Notes: generated by a model from the sequence alone, not told the origin. Positions 33,446 through 42,146 are shown, counted from the stretch's first letter. The stretch is DNA of 64,000 nt from Geomonas sp. Red32 (GCF_023652955.1 NZ_JAKLOY010000001.1:1054001-1118000), one strand, 5' to 3'. Numbers and translations are program-made.

Positions 33446-34096
33446 TCATTCGGAAAGGATCTGCTCCAGGGTTTTAAGACAGTCCATCACTCTCAAGCCC
33501 TCCCGGGTGAGAAGGTATGACTTGTCCTCGTGCTGCTCGATGACCCCTGCCTCCTTGAGGATTCTGAGGTGGAAGACAACCTTGGTGTGGTCGTCGATCC
33601 CCAGCGCACGGGTGATCTCCATGAGACGGACCTGCTCTCCCTGGTGAAGAAGCTTGAGGATGTTCCGCCGGATCGGGCTGGCGAGGGCACTCAGGGTCTG
33701 GTCGATGGCAAGGCACCTGATGCCGTCCTCGAACTTGGCCTCTTCGAGGACCTTCCTGATGGTGGTCAGCAACTCCGGCACCTTGAACGGCTTGGAAAGG
33801 TAGTCGGCGGCACCTTTCCTGATGGCCTCGATGGCGTTCTCCACCGTGGCGAAGGCGGTGATCATGATGATCTTTGCCTTCGGCAGGGCCCTGCGCAGCT
33901 CGGCGAGGGCGTCTATCCCGGTGCCCCCCGGCATGAGGTGGTCCAGGAGAATGACGTCGAAGTCCCGCTGGCGGCAGAAGGCCAGCGCCTCCTTCACGGA
34001 GCCGGCGCTCTCGCAGCCGTACCCCTCCCCCTGGAGGAGATCGAGCAGGTGGCCACGGATTTCGGCGTCGTCGTCAACGACCAGAATTGTCTTCAT
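33446..34096 (-). CDS. Response regulator with ArsR-like winged-helix output
   Basis: 216 residues; AAGGAG precedes the ATG. Residues 1-120 are a receiver domain with D8-D9-D10, phosphoacceptor D52 (VILLDHLMP), Thr in IMITAF and Lys in LSKPF. Residues ~130-216 are a winged helix of ArsR type: LSALASPIRRNILKLLHQG, then HTKVVFHLRILKEAGVIEQHED. Fusion of a receiver to an ArsR-like domain is unusual compared with OmpR, NarL or NtrC outputs. The kinase gene overlaps its start by 23 bases. It is encoded upstream of the cytochrome/barrel operon it may control. Confidence 0.88.
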   Translation of the reverse strand: MKTILVVDDDAEIRGHLLDLLQGEGYGCESAGSVKEALAFCRQRDFDVILLDHLMPGGTGIDALAELRRALPKAKIIMITAFATVENAIEAIRKGAADYLSKPFKVPELLTTIRKVLEEAKFEDGIRCLAIDQTLSALASPIRRNILKLLHQGEQVRLMEITRALGIDDHTKVVFHLRILKEAGVIEQHEDKSYLLTREGLRVMDCLKTLEQILSE

Positions 34097-35549
34097 GGGG
34101 GCTCCTTACCGGAAGCCTGACCGTCAGCGTGGTCCCTCTTCCTACCGCGCTGGCGATCTCCAGGCTTCCGCCGTGCTGTCTGATGATGCCGTAACAAATG
34201 GAGAGCCCGAGTCCGGTGCCGTCCCCGAGCTCCCTGGTGGTGAAAAAGGGATCGAAGGCGCGGGAGAGGTTCTCCTGCTCGATACCGACCCCGGTATCGG
34301 CGATGGCGATCTCGGCGAGGCTCCCCTTGTGGCTGGCGGAGAGGGTGATGGTCCCGCCTCCCGGCATGGCGCGCACCGCGTTATCGAGGATGTTGATGAA
34401 GACCTGTTCGAGTTTCCCCTGGTCCCCCATCACCTCGGGGAGACCGGGAGGAAGCTTCTTCACCACGGTGATCCCCCTGAGCTGGTAGGACATCAGGGTG
34501 AGCGCCGCCTGTACGACCGCCTCGATCCGCAACGGGGTAAAGGCGGACTCCTGCTGCCGGGAAAACTGGAGCAGTTCCTGGGCGATGAGCGAGGCGCGCT
34601 CGATATTATGCTCGACGGCGGCAAGCTTCGCGGTGATCTCGCCGGAATTCCCCGATTTTTCCAGTTTCCTCGTGAGCAGCTGGATGCCGAGAGATGCGTT
34701 GGTGAGGGGATTGTTGATTTCATGGGCGATGCCGGCCGCGAGCTGGCCGAGCGAGGTCAGCTTTTCGGCCTGGACCAGCCGGCGAGCCTGCTGCTCAATC
34801 TTCTTCCTCGTTTCGACGTCGAAGATGTTGAGGGCGCTGACGATGAAGTAGCTGATCAGGAAGGCGGAAAGGGTCCTCAACAGCTCGACGGGGAGCGGGA
34901 GGACGATAGGAAAGGACGGGGAGAAAACGGTCAGCAGGGCGTAAAAGAGAAAGACGAAGCCGGTGGCCCGCAGCTTCCGGGAGAAGCGGAAGCTGAGCCC
35001 GGCCAGTTCCCGGGAGTGGGCGAGCAGGCCGTAGCCGGCCAGCAGGCCACCGGCGATCCCGAAAGTGATCCGCGAAGCGAACTCCGCCCGCTCCAGCAAA
35101 GGAAGCCAAAGCGGCGTCTTGACGTCCGCCGTCTGGTAGATATTGATGGCCACCCAGGCGGCCAGCAGCGGCAGGGTGACCCGCTCGGCCCATGGCAGCC
35201 GGAAGGTGTGGAGCCCCCGGGAAAGTGATATTCCGAACCGGAGCAGACAGACGAATGACGCCGTGGCGAGCACCGCGGCCAGGGCCTTTTCGGCGAGGAT
35301 CTGATCGGCGCTAAGCCTCCCCCCCTCGATCAGGGGGCCAAGCTCGAGCCACTCACGGATCCCGTGGAGGAATCCGAAAGCCCCCAAAAGCCAGAGGCTG
35401 TCCGCCAGGCCGAGCTCGCTCCCTTCCATGTCCTTTGCCGCTATGGCAACTCCCAGGAAGAAGAAAGAGGCGCCGTAAAGCAGATAGATCAGGTAAATCG
35501 GGTTGATGTGATAAAAAAGGTGGTTCACACTTGTCCGGGCCTCTTTCAT
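34074..35549 (-). CDS. Membrane sensor histidine kinase
   Basis: 491 residues. The N-terminal half has about seven membrane helices (LIYLLYGASFFFLGVAIAA; AVLATASFVCLLRFGI) with no periplasmic sensor domain, so the signal is probably sensed within the membrane. Then a HisKA domain with the H box LGQLAAGIAHEINNPLTNA and a HATPase domain with N box NILDNAVRAM, G1 DTGVG and F/G2 GDGTGLGLSI. It phosphorylates the overlapping ArsR-type regulator. The class resembles NtrB-like kinases with the HEINNP motif. Confidence 0.92.
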   Translation of the reverse strand: MKEARTSVNHLFYHINPIYLIYLLYGASFFFLGVAIAAKDMEGSELGLADSLWLLGAFGFLHGIREWLELGPLIEGGRLSADQILAEKALAAVLATASFVCLLRFGISLSRGLHTFRLPWAERVTLPLLAAWVAINIYQTADVKTPLWLPLLERAEFASRITFGIAGGLLAGYGLLAHSRELAGLSFRFSRKLRATGFVFLFYALLTVFSPSFPIVLPLPVELLRTLSAFLISYFIVSALNIFDVETRKKIEQQARRLVQAEKLTSLGQLAAGIAHEINNPLTNASLGIQLLTRKLEKSGNSGEITAKLAAVEHNIERASLIAQELLQFSRQQESAFTPLRIEAVVQAALTLMSYQLRGITVVKKLPPGLPEVMGDQGKLEQVFINILDNAVRAMPGGGTITLSASHKGSLAEIAIADTGVGIEQENLSRAFDPFFTTRELGDGTGLGLSICYGIIRQHGGSLEIASAVGRGTTLTVRLPVRSPHEDNSGR

Positions 35550-35750
35550 TCATTGATAACGGGGCAGGTTACGGAAAATGTACCCCAGATCGGCAAAGGT
35601 ATACAACCATTACGCCCAGCCGGTGACATTTTGTTGCCTTAGCCCATTTCATCCATGCTATAGTCGCCCCGGCCAACGGTGCCCTTCTGTCAATGACGAC
35701 ATTGGTTGCTTCAGAAACGTCTCATTGAAAGAATGGAGGATACCGCCCAG

Positions 35751-36053
35751 ATGAAAGCAAAGAGTACCGACCGCTATGTGAGCTTCAAGGGGATCGACGG
35801 CGACGGCAACGCCAAGAGGGTGGTTGCCATGCTGAGGCGCCACATCGACGACCCGGAAAAGACCAACCTCTTCTGGGAGCGCTTCAAGGAGAAGCTCGCC
35901 GCGGCGGCCGATCCGGAGGCGGCGGGCGGGAGGCACCTGGACGAACTCTTCCTCGTCCATTCCTACCTCAACAACATCCGCGAGCTGTTCGAGGAGTACG
36001 AGGACCGGGAGGCCCTGGAACTTCTGGAACAGGTCGAGTCGGAATCCTGCTAG
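35751..36053 (+). CDS. cowN: N2-fixation sustaining protein CowN
   Basis: 100 residues from the ATG at 35751 ([12 protein letters not shown]), the conserved opening, with GGAGG about 12 bases upstream. Family hallmarks are clear: [60 protein letters not shown]. CowN protects nitrogenase from carbon monoxide. Family members end in a Cys, as here (ESC). No nif structural genes are in the window. A thioesterase gene follows after 21 bases. Confidence 0.93.
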   Translation: MKAKSTDRYVSFKGIDGDGNAKRVVAMLRRHIDDPEKTNLFWERFKEKLAAAADPEAAGGRHLDELFLVHSYLNNIRELFEEYEDREALELLEQVESESC

Positions 36054-36074
36054 CGGGATGGAAAAGGAGCAGAC

Positions 36075-36482
36075 ATGAAGCCGATCGAACCGGCCACCCT
36101 CGCCTCCGGCAACGCCATCTCCCTCCTGCGCACCCTCGATATCCACCTGCGCGAGATCGGCGACGACTACGCCATCATGGAGGTCACCGTCGCCGGCATC
36201 CACCAAAACTACTTCGGCGGCGCGCACGGCGGGCTCATCGCCACCCTGATGGACACCGTCTCCTTTTTCCCGCGGCCGCTCCTTCCTTCCGGAAGGCTCT
36301 GCACAACCACCAACCTCAACGTCACCTACGTCCGCCCGGCCGCCGTGGGCGACGTCCTGACCGCCCGCTCTCAGCTTGTTCACCAGGGGAAGAGGATGGC
36401 CAGTCTCAACATCACCGTCACCAATCAGCACGGCAAGCTCGTGGCTCATGGTACGGCAAGCCTGATGCTGACGGCGTCATAG
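36075..36482 (+). CDS. PaaI-type hotdog thioesterase
   Basis: 135 residues; AAGGAG precedes the ATG. The hotdog signature YFGGAHGGLIATLMDTV (HGG with a downstream Asp) and the strand TTNLNVTYVRPAAVGDVLTA match PaaI/HGG acyl-CoA thioesterases. The substrate is unknown. It is close enough to cowN to share a transcript, although a functional link is not obvious. Confidence 0.9.
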   Translation: MKPIEPATLASGNAISLLRTLDIHLREIGDDYAIMEVTVAGIHQNYFGGAHGGLIATLMDTVSFFPRPLLPSGRLCTTTNLNVTYVRPAAVGDVLTARSQLVHQGKRMASLNITVTNQHGKLVAHGTASLMLTAS

Positions 36483-36673
36483 CCGAAGCTTCCTTGCCGG
36501 CCGTGACTGTTCCCCCCGCCGATCAAAGCAAAAATACCGCAGCGATAGCACCTCCCATCCATAAAATTTGATTTTATTAATCTTTATGGCACTCTTTATC
36601 CATCCGCGCCGATAGCAGATCCACAATTGAATAACCGGATGCCAGCGAAACGCCACGGGCAAGGAGGTGGAGG

Positions 36674-37417
36674 ATGCCTTTACACCGTCTGCAGTTTCAT
36701 GTCACTCACGACTGTCCGGTCAGCTGCCGTGAGTGCGAGACCAAGTCCGGCCCGTGGAACGGTCCCTTCCTCGACGCACCCTTCATGATCGAGGTGATCG
36801 ACGAGGCGTGGGTGCTCGGATGCCTGAGCACCATCGTCTTCGCGGGGGGAGAGCCGCTCCTCAAGCGTTACGAAATCGAACAGGTCCTCCTCCACGCCCA
36901 GAAGCGGGGGCTGAGGAGCCGGGTGGTCACCAACGCCTACTGGGCGGCCAGTCCCAAGGGGGCATTCCACACCCTTCTCGACCTCCAGCAGGCGGGACTG
37001 AGCGAAGTGACCCTCACCTGCGACGATATGCACCAGGAGCTGATCCCGCTCGACTACATCAAAAACGCCTTCGTGGCCGCCCGCGAGCTCGGCATCCCGG
37101 TGCTGGTCTTCATGAAGCCGGCGCTCGAAGCGGTCATCACCCCCGGTTACCTCGGCACGTTCCTGGAGACTACGCTGCACGGCTGCGGCGAGGTTGGCGG
37201 CGATCTCCTGAAAGAGGGGGAGTACCTGGCCTACCCCGATCCCGCCTCCTGGGGCGCGCCCCGTAACGGCACCCAGATCCTGATGATCGTCTCCCCCACC
37301 AAGGACGCCCGGGTCTGCCAGGGGGTGAAGGCCCAGCCGGTGGCAACCCTGCCGCTGGGAAACCTCGGCTACCAGTCCCTGGTAGACGTGCTCGGGCTCA
37401 GGCAGACGGCGCACTGA
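36674..37417 (+). CDS. Radical SAM protein, possibly frameshifted at the 3' end
   Basis: 247 residues with GGAGGTGGAGG before the ATG. The radical SAM cluster motif C14-x3-C18-x2-C21 (CPVSCREC) and the SAM motif FAGGEPLL are intact. The middle (VTLTCDDMHQELIPLDYIKN) and an RVCQG segment may carry auxiliary ligands. The frame ends SLVDVLGLRQTAH, but a coding-like frame shifted by two continues from ~37388 to 37515 with GALMEERFAGRDRAEEI and a basic helix (VHRKMKLKNELKIVE). A frameshift near 37385-37395 would join the two. Substrate unknown. Confidence 0.75.
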   Translation: MPLHRLQFHVTHDCPVSCRECETKSGPWNGPFLDAPFMIEVIDEAWVLGCLSTIVFAGGEPLLKRYEIEQVLLHAQKRGLRSRVVTNAYWAASPKGAFHTLLDLQQAGLSEVTLTCDDMHQELIPLDYIKNAFVAARELGIPVLVFMKPALEAVITPGYLGTFLETTLHGCGEVGGDLLKEGEYLAYPDPASWGAPRNGTQILMIVSPTKDARVCQGVKAQPVATLPLGNLGYQSLVDVLGLRQTAH

Positions 37418-37587
37418 TGGAGGAGCGCTTCGCCGGCCGCGACCGCGCCGAGGAGATCGCCAAAGGCGTCCACCGCAAGATGAAGCTGAAAAACGAGCTG
37501 AAGATAGTGGAATAGCAGGAGAAATGAAGATAGAAGAAGTGAACATAGATAGATATAGGAGAAATCAGCACCTTTCCGGGCAACAGG

Positions 37588-37626
37588 TCCCCCCTTTTGC
37601 GAAGGGGGGACAGGGGGGATTTGCCT
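37588..37626. repeat. Family B dispersed repeat
   Basis: [33 protein letters not shown] stem-loop ending in GGATTTG, between the radical SAM gene and the emrB remnant. The interval 37516-37691 holds no gene. Confidence 0.7.
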
Positions 37627-37661
37627 TTGCAAAGGATCGTCAGTGTACCGGCGTCCCCCCC

Positions 37662-37699
37662 TTTCTTCGCTTTCACCCCCTTTCTTCGCTTTCACCCCC
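37662..37699. repeat. Perfect 19-bp tandem duplication
   Basis: TTTCTTCGCTTTCACCCCC occurs twice in direct succession (37662-37680 and 37681-37699), overlapping the 3' end of the emrB remnant. A recent slippage event is the simplest reading. Confidence 0.85.
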
Positions 37700-38051
37700 T
37701 TGAGCAGCAACTCCCCCCGCGTCCCGTAGATGCCCCCCCCAAGTTGAGCCGCGAGATCAGGTCGGACTGGTGAATCTGGGACTGCCTGGCCAAAAGCGCA
37801 GTCACCATCGAAATCCCCACGCTTCCCCCCACGTTGCGCATGAGGACCGCATCGATCCTGCCGGGGCGCGCGGAACGGATGTACGGCGGGTCCTCCACGA
37901 ACTGATTGGTCATGAAGACGGTCAGCACGCCGACCGGGATGTTGATGTAGAAGGCCCAGCGCCAGGTGTAATGGTCGGTCAGCCACCCCCCCAAGGTGGG
38001 GCCGAGGATGGGGGCCACCACCACCCCGATCGCGAAGGCTGCCAGGGTCAT
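37692..38051 (-). pseudogene. Remnant of an EmrB/DHA2-type MFS transporter
   Basis: The 119-residue frame begins mid-protein with VVVAPILGPTLGGWLTDHYTWRWAFYINIP, the helix 5-6 signature of EmrB-type multidrug exporters (~500 residues), then jumps after RSARPGRIDA to LMRNVGGSVGISMVTALLAR, a segment near helices 12-13 of intact proteins. So the first ~110 residues, an internal block of about 200, and the C terminus are missing. It directly follows the tolC-like gene (4-base overlap), and no membrane fusion protein gene is present. Clearly a decayed efflux gene. Confidence 0.85.
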
Positions 38052-39496
38052 TTCCCCCCGAAGACGGCCGCGTCGGAACCACCTACCGCCCGGGCCAGTA
38101 ATAATTTCGCCAGGTTGTGCTGGTAGAGGCTGGAAAGCTCGGCCTCGTGGGCGGCCGCCACCGACTGCTGGGCCTGGACCACGGCGAGGTTGTTGTCGAT
38201 CCCGGCAGCGAAACGCTCCTGTGCCTGGGCCAGGGTGGTCTCGGCCAGCTCGGTGCTTTTGGTGGCAAGCTGGACCTGGCGGGCGGCCGCCTGCATGTCC
38301 AGGATGGCGGTCCGCACCTCGTACTCGATTCTTTCCCGCAGGTCCTCAAGCTCATCGCGGCGCTGCTTCACCTGGGCCTCGGCCCTGAGCACCTCGCCGT
38401 GGATCCTTCCCCCCTCGAAGATCGGGAGCTTCAGACTCCCCACGATGTGGTAGGTCTCCTTCATGGTGGAGAGGGTGAGGCCGGTGGAGCCGTAATCGGC
38501 ATCGAGTACGAGGGCGGGGAGGCGCTGCGCGAGGGCGGCCGCATGGGTGGATTCGGCGGCCTTGACGAGGCGCTCGGCAGCCTGATAGTCGTCGCGAGAG
38601 GCGAGGGCGCGGGTGATCAGCTCAGGAGCGGGAAGGACGAGGACCGGCTCGAAGGGGGCCTGGTCGGTGAGGGTGACTTCCTCTCCGACCGGTAGCCCGA
38701 TCATCCGGTTGAGGGTGAGCTTCTGCTTGGCGAGGTCATTCTCCGCCACGATCAGCTGCTGGGTCCTCGCCAGAACCTCCACCCGGGCCCGCAGCTCGTC
38801 GATCCCGGGGGTGACGCCGGCCTTGTGAAGTTCGACGGCGCGGTCGAGGATGGTGCTGGCGGTGACGAGCTGGGCTCCCACCGTCTGGACCCGGGCCTCG
38901 GCGGTCAAAGCCTGGAGGTAGGCGGCGCCGACCGCGACCACCACCAGCTCGCGGGCATCCTTCTCCGAATAGCTGGCCGCCGCGACCTCGTGCCCTGCCG
39001 CGCGCGTCCGCTCGATCGCCTCCAGGTCGAAGATCCGCTGGGTGAGGAAGATCCTGCCGTCGTAATAGTTGAAGGGGCCGACTACGGAGGGGACGCCGGG
39101 GACCGAGATGCCGGTGATGGCGAGGCTTTCCTTGAGGCGGTGAACGCTTGCCGAGGTGGTGAGGTTGGGAAGGAGCCTGCTGAGCTCCACCCAGCGCTGG
39201 CCGCGGGCGGATTCGATCCCCTCCCGGCTCAGCAAAAGCCCGAGGTTGTTGGCGAGCCCGAGCTGGATGGCCTGTTGCATGGAGAGGGGAAGGAGCTCGT
39301 CGGCTGCGACCTGGGGGCCGCGCGGGAGGCTGCCGCCGAACTGGGGAGCGACGTTGAACGCCGGGCCAGGAGGGATGGTGAGTCCGGTGAAGGTGGACTC
39401 CTGGGCGTAGGACAGAGGGATGGCTACGAGCAGGACGAGCAAAGCGCCCCACAGCATCGGAAAACGATTAGATGGTATCAGGCGCCTCAGGTGCAT
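38048..39496 (-). CDS. TolC family outer-membrane efflux protein
   Basis: 482 residues with a signal peptide (LLVLLVAIPLSYAQ) and two outer-membrane efflux protein repeats (PLSMQQAIQLGLANNLGLLL ... and the second with ERLVKAAESTHAAALAQRLPAL). Long helices end in AHEAELSSLYQHNLAKLLLARA. Full length is about 460-480, so this gene looks whole. GGGAGG lies ~12 bases before the ATG. Its inner-membrane partner is represented only by the emrB remnant, so it is orphaned or shared with another pump. Confidence 0.9.
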   Translation of the reverse strand: MHLRRLIPSNRFPMLWGALLVLLVAIPLSYAQESTFTGLTIPPGPAFNVAPQFGGSLPRGPQVAADELLPLSMQQAIQLGLANNLGLLLSREGIESARGQRWVELSRLLPNLTTSASVHRLKESLAITGISVPGVPSVVGPFNYYDGRIFLTQRIFDLEAIERTRAAGHEVAAASYSEKDARELVVVAVGAAYLQALTAEARVQTVGAQLVTASTILDRAVELHKAGVTPGIDELRARVEVLARTQQLIVAENDLAKQKLTLNRMIGLPVGEEVTLTDQAPFEPVLVLPAPELITRALASRDDYQAAERLVKAAESTHAAALAQRLPALVLDADYGSTGLTLSTMKETYHIVGSLKLPIFEGGRIHGEVLRAEAQVKQRRDELEDLRERIEYEVRTAILDMQAAARQVQLATKSTELAETTLAQAQERFAAGIDNNLAVVQAQQSVAAAHEAELSSLYQHNLAKLLLARAVGGSDAAVFGGK

Positions 39497-39538
39497 CAGC
39501 CGGAAACCTCCCGCGGGGGAAATCCTGACTCACCACAG

Positions 39539-40444
39539 CTACTTAACTACCATGAACCCTTTCTGCCGATCCCAGCGGTACCCCTTGCCGTTCCAGATGT
39601 CCTCAATGGTCTTCCAGTCGAGCCCGAGTCCCTTCATGTCTTCGCATATGAAGTAGGCCGGCATGATCTCGTTGTCGTCGATGACGCCGTCGCCGTTGGT
39701 GTCCGCCCAGTGCCAGTAACCGATCCGGACGGCGTCGCTGCCGCCGATGGCCTCCGTCCGCGTGTCGTTACCGGTCCTGATCACGATCTCCCCCTTGAAC
39801 CTCCCGGTCGCCGAGAGGGGGGAGTCCGGCACCCGGACCGTGTAGGAGAGCACCACCGGGGAGTTGCCGTGGGGGACCAGCCATTTCATCGAGGTACCCG
39901 TGGCCGAGGTGGCCGGCATCGAGCTGAAAATCCGGAAGCCGGCCGGGGCCGATTCCTTGACGATGAAGTTGACCGGCTCGCCCGGGGGCCGGGAAACCTT
40001 GATCTGGACCGGGATCAGTTCGCCGGGGGCCGCGAAGGACGGGGCCCAGCGGACGGCGACCGGCGGGGCGGCTGGCCTGCGTGTGAAGAGGTACCCCGCC
40101 ACCAGTACCGCTACCAGGACCGCACCCAGCAGGAGCCGGGGGAGCTGGCGGTCGCGGGCGGGCTCGAGCGGGGGAGGAGGCGTCTCCCCGGCGGGCTCCT
40201 CCTGCCGCAGGATCTCCTCCAGCTCGACCTCCAGGGCCTGGGCCAGCTTCTCGGCGTTATCGCGCTTGATAGTGGGATAGCGGTTGTTCTCCCAGCGGGA
40301 GATGGTGTCGGTCGTCACCCCGACCACGCTAGCCACGTACAGCTGGGTCAGTTTCTTGGTCTCGCGAACGTTCCGGATTTTTGTTCCGTCGATGGCGACA
40401 CTGGGGGGTGGAGTTCTATCGGGCCTGTCGGAAGCCTGGTCCAT
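39539..40444 (-). CDS. Membrane-anchored XRE-type HTH protein with EF-hand loop
   Basis: 301 residues from the ATG at 40444 (GGGAGGAG upstream); the frame extends to 40492. A helix-turn-helix (IRNVRETKKLTQLYVASVVGV ... TISRWEN) occupies ~20-75. A Pro-rich linker and one membrane helix (LLLGAVLVAVLVAGYLF, ~105-122) follow, then an extracytoplasmic beta domain and, near residue 255, DTNGDGVIDDNE, a calcium-binding EF-hand loop. It ends in an aromatic-rich tail. The layout recalls RodZ (HTH-TM-periplasmic), but the EF-hand tail is distinct. Function unknown. Confidence 0.75.
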   Translation of the reverse strand: MDQASDRPDRTPPPSVAIDGTKIRNVRETKKLTQLYVASVVGVTTDTISRWENNRYPTIKRDNAEKLAQALEVELEEILRQEEPAGETPPPPLEPARDRQLPRLLLGAVLVAVLVAGYLFTRRPAAPPVAVRWAPSFAAPGELIPVQIKVSRPPGEPVNFIVKESAPAGFRIFSSMPATSATGTSMKWLVPHGNSPVVLSYTVRVPDSPLSATGRFKGEIVIRTGNDTRTEAIGGSDAVRIGYWHWADTNGDGVIDDNEIMPAYFICEDMKGLGLDWKTIEDIWNGKGYRWDRQKGFMVVK

Positions 40445-40597
40445 CTCTAACGCGTCTCCTCCCGTCATTTCAGCACATTGGGGACCCGACATCGGGTCAC
40501 ACTGCTATAGATGTCGATACCCACAGCGTACACGCAATGGTATTTATTGCCACAGTTCGTAGCAAAATTCACCATCAAACCTGAAAGGAGCAGCACC

Positions 40598-40870
40598 ATG
40601 AAAAAGTTTATCGCCTCTATTGCAGTGATCGCCTTCAGCGCTTCCATGGCCATGGCCGCCGACGTGATGACCTTCCCCGCCAAACCCGGCAACGTCACCT
40701 TCCCCCACAAAAAACACCAGGAGATGCTGAAGGACTGCAAGATCTGTCACCAGAAGGGCCCCGGCAAGATCGAAGGGTTCGGCAAGGAATTCGCCCACTC
40801 CACCTGCAAGGCCTGCCACGCCGACAAGGGTGCCGGCCCCACCAAATGCTTCGACTGCCATAAGAAGTAA
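40598..40870 (+). CDS. ppcA: Triheme cytochrome c7, PpcA family
   Basis: 90 residues; AAAGGAG precedes the ATG. The signal peptide MKKFIASIAVIAFSASMAMAA is followed by a ~70-residue mature chain with three heme sites, CKICH, CKACH and CFDCH, plus distal His in FPHKKHQ and FAHSTC, the c7 arrangement. The PpcA family shuttles electrons across the periplasm from inner-membrane quinol oxidoreductases to outer-membrane cytochromes during metal respiration. Lys-rich, as expected. The gene symbol denotes family, not orthology. Monocistronic. Confidence 0.93.
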   Translation: MKKFIASIAVIAFSASMAMAADVMTFPAKPGNVTFPHKKHQEMLKDCKICHQKGPGKIEGFGKEFAHSTCKACHADKGAGPTKCFDCHKK

Positions 40871-40885
40871 GGGGCAACCTGACTG

Positions 40886-41012
40886 ACCCCATCCTCACCC
40901 TGTCCCTCCCCTTGAAGGGGAGGGAACCTCCCCCACCTCGTGCGGGAGAGTTTCCGCATCGGCACTCCCTCGACCCACTCACGCTCCCCCCTCCAGGGGA
41001 GGGCAGGGGGGA
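40886..41012. repeat. Family A repeats in the ppcA downstream region
   Basis: A full copy (CCATCCTCACC ... CCTTGAAGGGGAGGG) at 40889-40925, followed at ~40985-41013 by a related stem (CTCCCCCCTCCAGGGGAGGG). The rest of 40871-41153 holds no gene. Confidence 0.7.
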
Positions 41013-41153
41013 GCGTGAGCGGGCATTGGTAAAAGAGAGAGCCTCGACACACTGCGTGCCGGGGCTCTTTCTTTTTGGGGAGGGTGGCAGGGAAAGCTCC
41101 GTCATCCGGCCTTCGGCCACCTTCTCACCTGAAGGGGCGAGGGGCTTGTGAAG

Positions 41154-41921
41154 CTAGATCCCTCCGCCATTGTGCATCTTGCCGGTGCAGCAGGGCTTTT
41201 CTTGGCTCACCGCCTCCTGGTGGGCGGGGCCGGACGGGCAGCCGAGCAGGTGGTGGAAGGCGGCGGTGCCGCGTAAGGCGGTGGTGACGCCGAGCAGGAT
41301 GAGGATGACCCCTCCCGCCTTCGGCGCCCAGCTCCTCAGGTGCAGTTTGGAAATCCGGGTCACCACTCCCAGGGTCAGCAGGGGAATGGAGGTCCCCACC
41401 CCGAGTGCGAACATGGTGACCGTCCCGCTCATCGCCGAGCCGGTCTGCAGGGCATAGGCGAGGAAGGCGACCACGATGGGGCAGGGGAGAAAGCCGGTGG
41501 CCATGCCGAGCGTGAGGGCGGCGCCCGGAGAGTTCCCCTTGAAGAACTTGCCGCTGAAGGAGGCAATCAGCCCGGCGCAGGAGCTGAAGGGGCCGGTGCC
41601 CCGGATCGGGAGAAGCCCAAGAAGGCTCAGCCCCATCAGGATGATGACCCCCCCGGCGAGGTAGGTCAGGAGGTTCCGGAAGAGGGGATTATCGAAGAAA
41701 AGGGAGGAGAGAAAGCTTCCCGCATAGCCAGCCACGGCCCCCAACAGCGTGTAGGTGAGGATTCTCCCCCCCTGCCAGAGGAGCTGCCCGGCGACCATCC
41801 GGTTGCGGTCTTTTTCCTGGGAGAGGTGAAGGACGAAGCCGCCGCACATCCCAAGGCAATGGGCGAAGGCAAGGAGTCCGCCTGCGAAGCCGATCCAGAG
41901 GTTGTGGCTGACCATCTGCAT
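41154..41921 (-). CDS. Sulfite exporter TauE/SafE family membrane protein
   Basis: 255 residues; AAAGGATCC precedes the ATG. Six membrane helices, with the DsbD-like motif HCLGMCGGF near the N terminus and FLPCPIV later, both with conserved Cys. The tail EKPCCTGKMH adds a possible metal site. Homologues with the GMCGG motif are often encoded with cbb3 oxidase genes and are implicated in copper supply or maturation. It is the last gene downstream of the ACIII/oxidase operon, after a 225-base gap with repeats. Confidence 0.82.
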   Translation of the reverse strand: MQMVSHNLWIGFAGGLLAFAHCLGMCGGFVLHLSQEKDRNRMVAGQLLWQGGRILTYTLLGAVAGYAGSFLSSLFFDNPLFRNLLTYLAGGVIILMGLSLLGLLPIRGTGPFSSCAGLIASFSGKFFKGNSPGAALTLGMATGFLPCPIVVAFLAYALQTGSAMSGTVTMFALGVGTSIPLLTLGVVTRISKLHLRSWAPKAGGVILILLGVTTALRGTAAFHHLLGCPSGPAHQEAVSQEKPCCTGKMHNGGGI

Positions 41922-42054
41922 GATGGATCCTTTCTGTGGTTAATGGAGATGAGAGACTTTTCGATTACATTAGATTAACAGGAACTCGGCAAAAGTCTCC
42001 CGCTCCCCCCCTCCTTTTTTAATGGTTCTTCCAATAATTCCGAGGGGAAACCGG

Positions 42055-42145
42055 GCCCCCCCTTGTCGAAGGGGGGACAGGGGGGATTTGCTTCTACGGA
42101 TCGAGAGGCAAATCCCCCTGAATCCCCCTTTAACAAGGGGGACTT
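42055..42145. repeat. Two inverted family B repeats
   Basis: One copy at ~42055-42090 (CCCCCCTTGTCGAAGGGGGG plus an AGGGGGGATTTG tail) and one in opposite orientation at ~42110-42143. Together they form a large potential cruciform just downstream of the actE-like gene. Confidence 0.7.
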
Positions 42146-42146
42146 T

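Noticed and set aside
40493-40597. Cyclic-di-GMP (GEMM) riboswitch searched for upstream of ppcA
   Set aside because: No conserved GEMM core sequences or paired stems seen in the ~100-base leader.
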